DNA of 20,172 bases from CADEEN01 sp031389585 (GCA_031389585.1 JANMSS010000360.1:1-20172), one strand, 5' to 3'. Counted from the stretch's first letter, positions 4,825-13,086 are shown. Numbers and translations: made by a program. The notes: generated by a model not told the origin, from the sequence alone.

Positions 4825-7266
4825 ATGACTCGACATCGCGACAACGCGCCAGACTACATCCGCTGGTTTCGTGATCTGTCGATGGCAGATCTGCCGCTGG
4901 TGGGCGGCAAGAACGCGTCGCTGGGTGAAATGGTGCAGCAGCTCACGCCGCTGGGCGTGCGCATTCCCGAGGGCTTTGCAATCACGGCGCCCGCCTACCG
5001 TGCGGCTCTGGACCAGGGCGAATGCTGGGACGAACTGCACAGCCAGCTCGACAAGCTCGACAAGAGCGACACCAAGGCGTTGGCGCGCGCGGGTGCGCGC
5101 GCCCGCGAAATTGTCTACGCCGCGCCGATGCCCAAGGCCGTCGAGAGCGGTATCCGCCAGGCCTGGCGCACGCTGAGAGAGCAGCTCGGCGAAGACCTCA
5201 GCGTGGCGGTGCGCAGCTCGGCCACCGCCGAGGACCTGCCGACCGCCAGCTTTGCGGGGCAACACGATACCTACCTGAACATCCATGGCGAGGAGATGCT
5301 GCTCGACGCGGTCAAGCGTTGCCAGGCCTCGCTGTTCACCGATCGCGCGATCTCCTACCGCACCGACAACGGCTTCGACCATTTCAAGGTCTCGCTGTCG
5401 GTGGCGGTGATGCAGATGGTGCGCAGCGACCAGGCCAGCAGCGGCGTGATCTTCACCATCGATACCGAGTCAGGGCACCCCGACGTGGTGTTCATCACCG
5501 CCGCGTGGGGCCTGGGCGAAAACGTCGTGCAGGGCACGGTCGACCCCGACGAGTTCTATGTGCACAAGCCGACGTTCCGCAAAGGCTTTCGCAGCGTCTT
5601 GCGCCGCACCCTGGGCGATAAGCAGGTGCGCATGGTCTATGCGCCGGGGCGCACTCGCGAGCCGGTGATCAACCGCCCGACGCCCAAAGCCGACCGCGCG
5701 CGCTACTGCCTCAGCGATGCCGACGTGCTCGAGCTGGCCGAAGCGGCGATCAAGATCGAAGACCACTACAGCCGCCAGGCGGGCGAATTCAGGCCGATGG
5801 ACATTGAGTGGGCCAAGGACGGGCCCGAGGGCGCGCTCTACATCGTGCAGGCGCGGCCCGAGACGGCGGCCTCGCGCCGCTCGACCACCCAGCTCGAGGA
5901 GTACGTGCTCGACGGCAGCGGCACCGTCAAGGCCAAAGGCCGTGCAGTGGGCGCGCGAGTGGCCACTGGCAAGGTACGGCGCGTGACCGATTCAAGTCAG
6001 CTGCACGCATTCAAGCCGGGCGAGGTGCTGGTCTCGGACACCACCTCGCCCGATTGGGAGCCGGTGATGAAAACCGCCGCGGCCATCGTCACCAATCGCG
6101 GCGGGCGTACTTGCCACGCGGCGATCGTGGCGCGCGAGCTGGGCATTCCGGCGGTGGTGGGCACCGAACATGCCACTGAAGTCCTGCGCAACGGCGAGAC
6201 GGTGACGGTGTCATGCGCCGAAGGCGCCATCGGCAAGGTATACGAGGGTGAGGTCAAGTTTCACAAGCAGGTGACCGATGTCACCGGGCTGCAGCGGCCG
6301 GCCACCGAGATCATGGTCAACCTGGGCAACCCCGAGCTGGCTTTCCAGACCAGCCTGCTGCCCTGCGACGGCGTCGGGCTGGCGCGCATGGAGTTCATCG
6401 TCAACGAGCACATCAAGGTCCATCCGATGGCGGTGCTGCACCCCGAGCGTATCGCCGACGAAGCCGAGCGCGCGCGGGTGCAGGCGCTGTGGGCCGGCTA
6501 CCCCGACGGCGCGAGCTACTTCGTCGAGAAGCTTGCCGAGGGCGTCGGCACGATCGCCGCGGCGTTCTACCCGCGCCCGGTGATCGTGAGGCTGTCCGAC
6601 TTCAAGAGCAACGAGTACGCGGCGCTGATGGGCGGGCGCGACTTCGAGCCGCATGAAGAAAACCCGATGCTCGGTTTTCGCGGTGCGGCGCGCTATATCC
6701 ACCCCGACTACGCCGAGGGTTTTGCACTCGAATGCCAGGCGCTCAAGCGTGTGCGCGAGACCATGGGCCTGACCAACCTGAAAGTGATGGTCCCGTTCTG
6801 CCGCCGCCTGGACGAAGCGCGCCGCGTGCTGGCGGCGATGGCCAGCCACGGCCTGAAGCGCGGCGAGAACGGCCTGCAGGTCTATGTGATGTGCGAGATA
6901 CCGAACAACGTGCTGCTGATCGACGAGTTCGCCGAGCTGTTCGATGGTTTCTCGATCGGCTCGAACGACCTGACACAGCTGACGCTCGGGGTCGACCGTG
7001 ACAGCGCCATCGTCGCCGAGTCGTTCGACGAACGCGACCCGGGCATGCTCAAGATGCTCAAACTCGCCGTCGAAGGCGCCAAGCGCAACCGGCGCCATTC
7101 GGGCATCTGCGGCCAGGCGCCGTCGGACCATGTTGAGATCGCGCGCTACCTGGTCGAACTCGGCATCGACAGCATCAGCCTGACGCCCGACACGGTGCTG
7201 AAGACCATGCTGGCGGTGAGAGAGATCGAAGTGAAGCAGGGCCGGGCGCCGCGCAAGGCGGGGTGA
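4825..7266 (+). CDS. ppsA: Phosphoenolpyruvate synthase
   Basis: An 813-residue PEP synthase (pyruvate, water dikinase), which makes PEP from pyruvate using ATP (yielding AMP and phosphate) for gluconeogenesis. It has the full family layout: N-terminal ATP-binding domain (about 15-345, with LPLVGGKNASLGEM and VAVRSSATAEDLPTASFAGQ), swivelling phosphohistidine domain (about 395-475) with His431 in GGRTCHAAI, and C-terminal TIM barrel with GSNDLTQLTLGVDRD and catalytic Cys762 in GICGQAPSD. Length is near the usual 790-800. The ATG at 4825 is chosen because GAGGTGG lies 4 bp upstream; an upstream TTG would add 39 unrelated residues. Its TGA overlaps the GTG start of the following ferredoxin-like gene. 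An FNR-like box upstream suggests oxygen-responsive control. Confidence 0.96.
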   Translation: MTRHRDNAPDYIRWFRDLSMADLPLVGGKNASLGEMVQQLTPLGVRIPEGFAITAPAYRAALDQGECWDELHSQLDKLDKSDTKALARAGARAREIVYAAPMPKAVESGIRQAWRTLREQLGEDLSVAVRSSATAEDLPTASFAGQHDTYLNIHGEEMLLDAVKRCQASLFTDRAISYRTDNGFDHFKVSLSVAVMQMVRSDQASSGVIFTIDTESGHPDVVFITAAWGLGENVVQGTVDPDEFYVHKPTFRKGFRSVLRRTLGDKQVRMVYAPGRTREPVINRPTPKADRARYCLSDADVLELAEAAIKIEDHYSRQAGEFRPMDIEWAKDGPEGALYIVQARPETAASRRSTTQLEEYVLDGSGTVKAKGRAVGARVATGKVRRVTDSSQLHAFKPGEVLVSDTTSPDWEPVMKTAAAIVTNRGGRTCHAAIVARELGIPAVVGTEHATEVLRNGETVTVSCAEGAIGKVYEGEVKFHKQVTDVTGLQRPATEIMVNLGNPELAFQTSLLPCDGVGLARMEFIVNEHIKVHPMAVLHPERIADEAERARVQALWAGYPDGASYFVEKLAEGVGTIAAAFYPRPVIVRLSDFKSNEYAALMGGRDFEPHEENPMLGFRGAARYIHPDYAEGFALECQALKRVRETMGLTNLKVMVPFCRRLDEARRVLAAMASHGLKRGENGLQVYVMCEIPNNVLLIDEFAELFDGFSIGSNDLTQLTLGVDRDSAIVAESFDERDPGMLKMLKLAVEGAKRNRRHSGICGQAPSDHVEIARYLVELGIDSISLTPDTVLKTMLAVREIEVKQGRAPRKAG

Positions 7267-7841
7267 ATCCACGCGGTGGCCTGGCGGGTCAGCCGACCGT
7301 AGAGCTTGCCGCCGCAGGCCGCGCATTGCGCTCAACCGCGGCGGCTGGCCGGCATCCGGAATTCAGCCCGCGAGGCGCCCGAATCCCGCAGGGCCTCGAC
7401 GCCCATCCCGCCCCTGAGACGCTGCTCGCCTTGACCTCCAGGCGTGCGCTGTGCCAGCCGTTCCAGCTGGATGCGGTGTTCGACGCCGCCGCCGCCAAGG
7501 GTGGGTCCGAAGACGCGCTGCATCGCGAGTATTTCAGCGTGCCCGAAGCGCCCGACTGGGTGAACATGGGTTTTGTGCTGCGCCTGGCCCGCAGCGCCCG
7601 CACGCTGGCGGTACCGGCGGATCGCTCGGCCACCGATGTGCTGAACGAGGCCGGCCTGCGCATCCACACCCAGTGCAGTGACGGCCTGTGCGGCGTCTGC
7701 TCGACGCCCTTTGACGTCGCGGCCTCCGGCGCCATCGAGCACTGCGACTTCGTGCTCAGCGCAGCGCAACGCGAACAGCGCGTGATCCTGTGCTGCTTAC
7801 GTGCGTGCGACGAAGGCGGCGAGACCGTGATCGAACTTTGA
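7263..7841 (+). CDS. Truncated oxygenase reductase: C-terminal 2Fe-2S ferredoxin part
   Basis: A 192-residue frame. From about residue 62 to the end it matches the C-terminus of phthalate dioxygenase reductase/VanB-type proteins: an end of the NAD domain (LDAVFDAAAAKGGSEDALHR, then EYFSVP) followed by a plant-type 2Fe-2S ferredoxin. Cluster ligands are Cys138, Cys143 and Cys146 (CSDGLCGVC) and Cys177 or Cys178. The FMN-binding domain and most of the NAD domain of the full-length (about 320-residue) family are missing, and residues 1-61 are not recognisable as either. It could be a decaying deletion remnant or a free ferredoxin. The GTG at 7263 overlaps the ppsA stop (GTGA) with AAGG just upstream, so it may be translated by coupling. 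No oxygenase gene lies in the window. Confidence 0.6.
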   Translation: MNPRGGLAGQPTVELAAAGRALRSTAAAGRHPEFSPRGARIPQGLDAHPAPETLLALTSRRALCQPFQLDAVFDAAAAKGGSEDALHREYFSVPEAPDWVNMGFVLRLARSARTLAVPADRSATDVLNEAGLRIHTQCSDGLCGVCSTPFDVAASGAIEHCDFVLSAAQREQRVILCCLRACDEGGETVIEL

Positions 7842-7844
7842 ACT

Positions 7845-7875
7845 CAGCGCAGAGTCGGCGACACCGATTGCGCTG
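7845..7875. terminator. Bidirectional hairpin between convergent genes
   Basis: CAGCGCA (7845-7851) pairs with TGCGCTG (7869-7875), and inside it TCGG (7855-7858) pairs with CCGA (7864-7867) around a 5-nt loop. It fills the 38-bp gap between the convergent ferredoxin-like and TetR genes, where a shared terminator is expected. It lacks a clear T-run on either side. Confidence 0.55.
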
Positions 7876-7879
7876 CGTC

Positions 7880-8584
7880 CTATCGGGTGCGCTTCGGAGC
7901 GGAACGCTTCGCGGCCGTGGCTGCGCTAGCGCCGGGCGACTTCTTCGCGGGCAAGTTCTGCGCTTCACGCAATGCGGTGTCGATCAGCGCGTCGGCCATC
8001 CAAAGCGCAATGCTTTCCACCTCGCGGTCGGGCAGGCCCCAGATGTCCTTGAGGATCACGAAAGGCTCGATGCCGTAGACGACCGACAAGGCCCGGTGCA
8101 GGCGCTGGCGCAGGGTGGGCGGCAAGGGTAGCGGCGCAATCGCATGTTCGAGGATGCGGATGCGGTGGCCGCGCCTGAAGGGCGGCTCCTCCAGCAGGCC
8201 GGCGCGCTCCAGCGCCCATTGCTCGAGCGAGAGCTGGGCTGCGGCGCGCAACTGCGGTTCGAACTCTTTGAAGCGTGGGAAGGTCTCTGTGAACAACTCG
8301 CGCACGCGCACGCGACCATCGGGGTTGTCGGAAGACAGGCTGCGCACCGGCCCGAGCGAAGACCCGATCACCGCCGTGATCAGCGCGCCGCGGCTGGGGA
8401 AGTAGCGGTAGGCCGTGGCGCGAGAGACCTTGGAGCGCACCGCGACCTCGGCCACCGAAGGGATATGCCCCCCGGTGCGAATCAGCTCCATGGCTGTGTC
8501 GAGCAGCAAGTGGAAGGTCGCCGCCTTGACGCCCTTCTCGGGCGCTTTGGGGGCTTCGCTGAGCTTGTGTTTGACGCGGGGCAT
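7880..8584 (-). CDS. TetR-family transcriptional regulator
   Basis: A 234-residue TetR-type repressor. The N-terminal DNA-binding domain has the helix FHLLLDTAMELIRTGG and the helix-turn-helix SVAEVAVRSKVSRATAYRYF (residues 43-62), followed by PSRGALITAVIG, as in the family. The C-terminal ligand-binding half is helical and carries RRGHRIRILEHAIAPL and VVYGIEPFVILKDI; the tail is rich in Lys, Ala and Ser. The ATG at 8584 is preferred for the GGAAAT-like site upstream; an ATG at 8605 would add seven residues. It diverges from the FAH-hydrolase operon, and a perfect palindrome lies between the two starts, so it is probably the local repressor of that operon and of itself. The inducer is probably the operon substrate or an intermediate, and is unknown. 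Confidence 0.9.
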   Translation of the reverse strand: MPRVKHKLSEAPKAPEKGVKAATFHLLLDTAMELIRTGGHIPSVAEVAVRSKVSRATAYRYFPSRGALITAVIGSSLGPVRSLSSDNPDGRVRVRELFTETFPRFKEFEPQLRAAAQLSLEQWALERAGLLEEPPFRRGHRIRILEHAIAPLPLPPTLRQRLHRALSVVYGIEPFVILKDIWGLPDREVESIALWMADALIDTALREAQNLPAKKSPGASAATAAKRSAPKRTR

Positions 8585-8665
8585 GCGGGTATTTCCGGAG
8601 GTCATTTGTGGGAACAGCGCCTTGTGAGCGAGACAATCCCGCCCGTATGATGCACTCATCCCGAT

Positions 8666-8694
8666 TTGAGACGCAAGTCTCATATCCATTCAAT
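8666..8694 (+). promoter_or_regulatory. Predicted sigma-70 promoter of the catabolic operon
   Basis: TTGAGA at 8666-8671 (5 of 6 to the -35 consensus) and TTCAAT at 8689-8694 (4 of 6 to the -10) are separated by exactly 17 bp. Transcription would start near 8701, leaving a leader of about 60 nt before the FAH-hydrolase gene. The -35 box lies within the palindrome at 8667-8682, so a bound repressor would block it. On the minus strand, TTGCGT with an 18-bp spacer to CATCAT could serve the TetR gene and overlaps the same palindrome. Confidence 0.55.
8667..8682. promoter_or_regulatory. Palindromic TetR-type operator
   Basis: TGAGAC-GCAA-GTCTCA is a perfect 6-4-6 inverted repeat in the intergenic region between the divergent TetR gene and the operon. 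It overlaps the predicted -35 box of the operon and probably that of the regulator, the usual arrangement for an autoregulated TetR repressor. The rest of 8585-8761 holds only the promoter parts and the GGAG ribosome site (8749-8752). Confidence 0.65.
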
Positions 8695-8761
8695 TCGGGC
8701 CATCAACTCGCAGCGCCAGGGCACCGTCCCGCGCGACTGCGAGCCCACGGAGACTCGCGCC

Positions 8762-9628
8762 ATGCGCCTTGCCAGCTGGAGTTGGGGCGGCCGCCACCAC
8801 GCCGGCAGCATCTCGGCCTGCGGCCGTGAAGCCACGCCGTTGGCGGTGGCCGATCCGCAGCGCGGCGTGCTGGGTCTGATCGAGGCGCTGGCCCGTGGCG
8901 ACAGCCTGCCGCCTGCAGTGGGCGCCCGCCTGCCTGTGGAGGTACTGACCCTGCGCGCGCCACTGCCGCAGCCACGGCGCGGCCTGTTCTGCGTCGGGCG
9001 CAACTACCGCGCCCACGCGGCGGAACTGGCCGGCAGCGTCTTCGGCAGCCACATGCCCAAGGAAGACGCCTGGCCGATCGTCTTCACCAAGCTCGCCGAG
9101 TGCGTGATCGGCCCGTACGACGCGGTGCGGCTGCCGGGCGCGGCGGTGTCAGTGCAAATCGACTACGAGTCCGAACTGGCGGTGGTCATCGGCCGTGGTG
9201 GCCGCGACATTGCTCGCAGTCGCGCGATGGACCATGTGTTTGGCTACACGGTGGTCAACGATGTCACCGCACGCGACGTGCAGGTGCGCCACCAGCAGTG
9301 GGATTTGGGCAAGAGCTTCGACAGTTTCTGCCCGATGGGCCCCTGGATCACCACCGCCGACGAAGTGGACGGCCGCGACACGCGGGTGCGCGGCTGGGTC
9401 AACGGTGAGTTGCGCCAGGACGGCCACACCCGCGACCTGATCTTCGACATCCCGACGCTGATCGAAACCTGCTCGCGCGCCATCACGCTGCTGCCGGGCG
9501 ACGTGATCGCCACGGGGACGCCGGCCGGCGTGGGCATGGGCTTTACGCCGCCGCGCTATCTCGGGGTGGGTGACGTCGTGCGCATCGAGATCGATGGCCT
9601 CGGTGCCATCGAGAACCGCTTCGAGTAG
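8762..9628 (+). CDS. Fumarylacetoacetate hydrolase (FAH) family protein
   Basis: A 288-residue FAH-family enzyme. Members hydrolyse C-C bonds in acylpyruvates or beta-diketo acids, or act as isomerases or decarboxylases on 2-oxo-enoates in aromatic catabolism. The catalytic core (about 73-287) has the family motif CVGRNYRAHAAE, the metal-binding acids Glu136 and Glu138 in DYESEL and Asp167 in VNDVTARD, Lys184 in DLGKSFD, and GDVIATGTPAGVGMG. Residues 1-70 form the small N-terminal domain. The ATG at 8762 has GGAG 9 nt upstream. It is the first gene of a long operon under probable TetR control, and its stop is 3 bp before the alpha/beta hydrolase start. The exact substrate cannot be told from sequence; an acylpyruvate-like intermediate is my best guess. 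Confidence 0.92.
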   Translation: MRLASWSWGGRHHAGSISACGREATPLAVADPQRGVLGLIEALARGDSLPPAVGARLPVEVLTLRAPLPQPRRGLFCVGRNYRAHAAELAGSVFGSHMPKEDAWPIVFTKLAECVIGPYDAVRLPGAAVSVQIDYESELAVVIGRGGRDIARSRAMDHVFGYTVVNDVTARDVQVRHQQWDLGKSFDSFCPMGPWITTADEVDGRDTRVRGWVNGELRQDGHTRDLIFDIPTLIETCSRAITLLPGDVIATGTPAGVGMGFTPPRYLGVGDVVRIEIDGLGAIENRFE

Positions 9629-9631
9629 GCC

Positions 9632-10429
9632 ATGGCGCTGCACCAGATCGATCGCATGGTGGTGGAAGACGAGGGCGACGGCCCGGTTGTCGTCTGCGTG
9701 CACGGTCTGGGCGGCAGCAGCAACACCTTCACACCGCTGATGCCGGCGCTGGCACGCCAGCGCGTGATCCGCGTCGACCTGCCGGGCAGCGGGCGCTCGC
9801 AGCGGGCCGAGGGGCCGCTGTCGATCGAGCGCTTCGTGCAGGCCCTGCTGTCGATGTGCACGCGCTTGGGCGTGGCGCAGGCGCATTGGGTCGGGCACTC
9901 GATGGGCACCATCGTCTGCCAGCATCTGGCCCTCGCGCAGCCCCGGTTGGTGGCCAGCCTGGCCCTGTTCGGCCCGCTGATCGTGCCGGCCGACGCCGCA
10001 CGCCCGGCGCTGCGCGCCCGCGCGACCAAGGCCCAGGCCGAAGGCGCGGCCGGCATGCACGACATCACGCAGGCCCTCTTGGGCGTTGCCCTTTCGGCCG
10101 ACACGCGCCAGCGCCTGCCGCTGGCAGTGGCTTTTGTGCGCGAGAGCCTCATGCGCCAGGACGGCGAGGCCTATGGGCGCAATTGCGAGGCGCTGGCTGA
10201 TGCCAGCGCCGCGGCCGTCGAGCGCATCGAAGTACCGGTGCTGCTGGTCACGGGCGACGAGGACGGCGTGGCGCCGCCGCAGGCCGTGCGCGCCATGGCC
10301 GAGAAGCTGCATGCCGCACGCAGCACGCGGGTGGTGGTGCTGCCGCGCTGCGGCCACTGGACCCCGATCGAGCGGCCCGAGGAATGCCAGCGCGAGCTGC
10401 GCGACTTTCTCGCTGCGCAAAGGAGCTGA
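9632..10429 (+). CDS. Alpha/beta-fold hydrolase
   Basis: A 265-residue alpha/beta hydrolase with a full catalytic triad: nucleophile Ser90 in GHSMG, probable Asp211 in TGDEDGVAPP, and His242 in CGHWTPIERPEE. The oxyanion region VCVHGLGGSS and the strand RVIRVDLPGSGRS are also present. The overall pattern resembles 3-oxoadipate enol-lactonase and meta-cleavage C-C hydrolases (MhpC/BphD-like), but sequence does not separate them. No signal peptide, so it acts in the cytoplasm. It begins 3 bp after the FAH gene and ends 2 bp before the first amidohydrolase, so it is tightly within the operon. It probably opens an ester, lactone or C-C bond of the imported compound or of a product of the amidohydrolases. 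Confidence 0.92.
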   Translation: MALHQIDRMVVEDEGDGPVVVCVHGLGGSSNTFTPLMPALARQRVIRVDLPGSGRSQRAEGPLSIERFVQALLSMCTRLGVAQAHWVGHSMGTIVCQHLALAQPRLVASLALFGPLIVPADAARPALRARATKAQAEGAAGMHDITQALLGVALSADTRQRLPLAVAFVRESLMRQDGEAYGRNCEALADASAAAVERIEVPVLLVTGDEDGVAPPQAVRAMAEKLHAARSTRVVVLPRCGHWTPIERPEECQRELRDFLAAQRS

Positions 10430-10431
10430 GG

Positions 10432-11721
10432 ATGTCGGACACCCTGTTCACCAACGTGCGCATCTTCGACGGCGGCGGCGAAGCGCCCTTCACCGGCGAC
10501 GTGCTGGTGCAGGGCAACAAGATCTCGCGTGTCGTGAAAACCGGCTATGGGATGCGCTCGCCACCGGTGATGGGTGCGCAGGTGATTGACGGCGCCGGCG
10601 CCTTCCTGATGCCGGGCATGGTCGAGGCGCACACGCACTTCTCCTGGAACGACCAACCCAGCCTGGATGCGATCCAGCGCATGCCGCCCGAGGAGCACAT
10701 CCTGTGGTGCGCCCAGATCGCCGAGCGCTATCTCGACATGGGCTGGACCAGTTGCGTCGGCGCCGCGGCGGCCAAGCCGCGGCTCGATGTGGTGATCCGC
10801 AATGCCATCAACGACGGCACCATCGTTGGCCCACGCTACCTGGCCGCCAGCCAGGAGATCACCGTGCCCGGCGGCCTGGGTGACTCCACCCTGCCGCACC
10901 TGCCGCAGCATGAGTTCGCTTTCGGCGCCATCGTCAGCGGCGCCGAGGAGATGCGCCGCTGCGTGCGCATGTTCGCCAAGTACGGTGTGGACTCGCTGAA
11001 GATCAATCTGTCGGGCGAGTCGATCACCGGCATGCCCGGGGAGATGAGCCAGTTCACTGAAGAAGAGATCATCGTGTGCGTGCAGGAGGCCAAGGCCTGG
11101 GGCAAGCGCGTGGCCGCGCATGCGCGCTCATGCTGGTCGATCAAGCAGTGCGTCAAGCAGGGCATCGAGGTCATCTACCACGCCAGCTTCACCGACGAAG
11201 AAGCGCTGGACATGCTCGAGGCGCACAAGATGGAGCACTTTGTCGCTCCAGGTCTGGCCTGGCTGATCAACACCTCGCATCACGCCAGCGCGTGGGGCCT
11301 GACGCCCGAAGTCACCAAGAAGATGGGTTACCACCGCGAACTCGACGCGGCCATCGAGAGCATGCGCGCCATGCGCAAGCGCGGCATCCGCATCCTGCCC
11401 GGTGGCGACTACGGTTTTGCCTGGACGCCGCATGGCACCAATGCCAAGGACCTGGATTACTTCGTCAAGCATGTCGGCATGAGCAGCATGGAGGCGCTGC
11501 TGTCGGCCACCGCCTGGGGCGGCCCGATGATGCGCATGGGCAAGGTGCTGGGTTATATCCGCGAGGGCTATCTGGCCGACATCCTGCTGATCGACGGTGA
11601 CCCGCTGGCCGACATCACCGTGCTGCAGGACAAGGCGCGCATCCTGGCGGTGATGAAGGACGGTGAGTTCCACCGTGCGCCCCCGGTTCGGCCTGCGCAC
11701 GCCACGCGCTGGGCCGCCTGA
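10432..11721 (+). CDS. Metal-dependent amidohydrolase, copy 1
   Basis: A 429-residue amidohydrolase-superfamily enzyme, related to imidazolonepropionase/prolidase-like members. The metal site is visible: His67 and His69 in EAHTHF, Lys190 in SLKINLSGE (possible carboxylated lysine), His230 in AAHARS, His250 in YHASF and Asp326 in LPGGDYGF. It has the usual N-terminal beta strand (TLFTNVRIFDG, then DVLVQGNKI) and C-terminal closure (GYLADILLIDGDPLADI). Such enzymes hydrolyse amide or other C-N bonds, often cyclic, in the cytoplasm. ATG 10432 follows AGGAG. A clear paralogue lies 11 bp downstream, sharing long blocks such as GPRYLAASQEITVPG and YHASFTDEEALDMLE. Two copies may act on different stereoisomers or successive steps, or form a heteromer. 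The substrate is unknown. Confidence 0.93.
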   Translation: MSDTLFTNVRIFDGGGEAPFTGDVLVQGNKISRVVKTGYGMRSPPVMGAQVIDGAGAFLMPGMVEAHTHFSWNDQPSLDAIQRMPPEEHILWCAQIAERYLDMGWTSCVGAAAAKPRLDVVIRNAINDGTIVGPRYLAASQEITVPGGLGDSTLPHLPQHEFAFGAIVSGAEEMRRCVRMFAKYGVDSLKINLSGESITGMPGEMSQFTEEEIIVCVQEAKAWGKRVAAHARSCWSIKQCVKQGIEVIYHASFTDEEALDMLEAHKMEHFVAPGLAWLINTSHHASAWGLTPEVTKKMGYHRELDAAIESMRAMRKRGIRILPGGDYGFAWTPHGTNAKDLDYFVKHVGMSSMEALLSATAWGGPMMRMGKVLGYIREGYLADILLIDGDPLADITVLQDKARILAVMKDGEFHRAPPVRPAHATRWAA

Positions 11722-11732
11722 GGAGAACAGAC

Positions 11733-13016
11733 ATGAAGAGCACCCTGTTCACCAATGTGCGCATCCTCGACGGCAGCGGCACCAACCCTTTCAGCGGCAG
11801 CGTGCTGGTGCAGGGCAACCGCATCCTGCAGGTCGGCCGCAGCACGGCCGCTATTTCACCAAGCGATGCAGTGGTCATGGACGGCGCCGGCGCCACGCTG
11901 ATGCCGGGCATGTGCGAGGCGCACACCCATTTCTCCTGGAACAACGCGGCCACGCTGGGCGCGATCCAGACGATGCCGGTGGAAGAGCATGTGTTGTGGT
12001 GTGCCAAGGTCGCCAGGCAGTACCTGCAAGCCGGCTGGACGTCTTGCGTCGGTGCTGCCTGCGCCAAGCCGCGACTCGATGTGGTGACGCGCAACGCGAT
12101 CAACGCCGGGCAGATCCCGGGGCCGCGCTATCTGGCGGCGAGCCAGGAGATCACCGTGCCCGGCGCGCTCGGCGACGAGACCCTGCCTCATCTGCCGTTC
12201 CCCGAGTTCAGCTTCGGCGTCAACGTCAATGGCGCCGAGGATATGCGCAAGGTGGTGCGCATGTTCCTGAAGTACGGCGTCGACTCGATCAAGCTGAACC
12301 TGTCGGGCGACAACTTCACGCCCGATTCACCGGCCGAGACCGGCTGGATGACCGATGCCGAAGTGGCGACGGCGATGGAAGAGGTGCGCATGCGCGGCAA
12401 GCGTGGCACGGCGCATGCGCGCTCGGCGGCCTCGGTCAAACAGGCGCTGCGCCATGGCATGCAAGTTATCTACCACGCCAGCTTCACTGACGAAGAAGCG
12501 CTGGACATGCTCGAAGAAGCCAAGGACCGGATCTTCGTCGCGCCCGGATTGGCGATCCTGTACGCCATGCTCAACGAGGCCGAGCCCTGGGGCATCACGC
12601 ACGCCAAGGCAGTCGCGATGGGCTACCAGATCGAATGGGACGCGGCCCTCGAGTCGCTGAAGGCCATGCACAAGCGCGGTGTGCGCGTGCTGCCCGGCGG
12701 CGACTACGGATTCGCCTTCACGCCGCACGGCCAGAACGCGCGCGACCTGGAGTTCTTCGTCAAGTACCTGGGCTTCACGCCGATGGAGGCGATCCGCGCG
12801 GCCACGCTCTACGGCGGGCAGATCATGATGCGGCCCAACGACTTGGGGCTGGTCAAGGAAGGCTACCTGGCCGACCTGCTGCTGATCGACGGCGACCCGC
12901 TGGCGAACCTGTCGATCCTGCGCGACCCCAAACGCATCCTGGCGGTGATGAAGGATGGGGTCTTTGCGAAGCATCCCGAAGTGGCCTCGCAACGCGCCTG
13001 GGGCAGGGCGGCATGA
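11733..13016 (+). CDS. Metal-dependent amidohydrolase, copy 2
   Basis: A 427-residue paralogue of the gene before it, from a tandem duplication that has since diverged: many blocks are identical (GWTSCVGAA, GPRYLAASQEITVPG, YHASFTDEEALDMLE, VLPGGDYGFAFTPHG) but about a third of positions differ by eye. The catalytic set is kept: His64 and His66, Lys187, His228, His248 and Asp324. Differences cluster in the region around GDNFTPDSPAETGWMTD (copy 1 has GESITGMPGEMSQFTE) and in the segment after VAPGLA, both likely near the active-site mouth, so the substrates may differ. ATG 11733 follows GGAG. Because both keep all metal ligands, neither looks like a decayed copy. The stop is followed by hairpins before the permease gene. 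Confidence 0.93.
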   Translation: MKSTLFTNVRILDGSGTNPFSGSVLVQGNRILQVGRSTAAISPSDAVVMDGAGATLMPGMCEAHTHFSWNNAATLGAIQTMPVEEHVLWCAKVARQYLQAGWTSCVGAACAKPRLDVVTRNAINAGQIPGPRYLAASQEITVPGALGDETLPHLPFPEFSFGVNVNGAEDMRKVVRMFLKYGVDSIKLNLSGDNFTPDSPAETGWMTDAEVATAMEEVRMRGKRGTAHARSAASVKQALRHGMQVIYHASFTDEEALDMLEEAKDRIFVAPGLAILYAMLNEAEPWGITHAKAVAMGYQIEWDAALESLKAMHKRGVRVLPGGDYGFAFTPHGQNARDLEFFVKYLGFTPMEAIRAATLYGGQIMMRPNDLGLVKEGYLADLLLIDGDPLANLSILRDPKRILAVMKDGVFAKHPEVASQRAWGRAA

Positions 13017-13060
13017 GCCCCGCCCGGCCGCCCGAAGGGGCTCATTCCCGCTTGGCGGGA
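13014..13060 (+). other. Tandem hairpins between amidohydrolase and permease genes
   Basis: The 70-bp gap after the second amidohydrolase holds two stems. TGAGCCCC (13014-13021, including the stop codon) pairs with GGGGCTCA (13037-13044) over a 15-nt loop. TCCCGC (13046-13051) pairs with GCGGGA (13055-13060) over a 3-nt loop. Neither has a T-run. They could stabilise the upstream message, reduce read-through into the transporter genes, or be a weak terminator. This is the largest gap within the operon. Confidence 0.5.
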
Positions 13061-13086
13061 CCGGCCGCAGGGCGTAGGGTGCACCT

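Noticed and set aside
6211..7335. A 374-codon minus-strand open frame opposite ppsA
   Set aside because: Shadow frame with His/Gln/Val-rich composition and no family resemblance.
9149..10420. A 423-codon open frame on the minus strand opposite the FAH and alpha/beta hydrolase genes
   Set aside because: It is a by-product of high-GC codon use; its protein is rich in His, Arg, Gln and Ala with no domain, while the plus strand has two well-supported enzymes.
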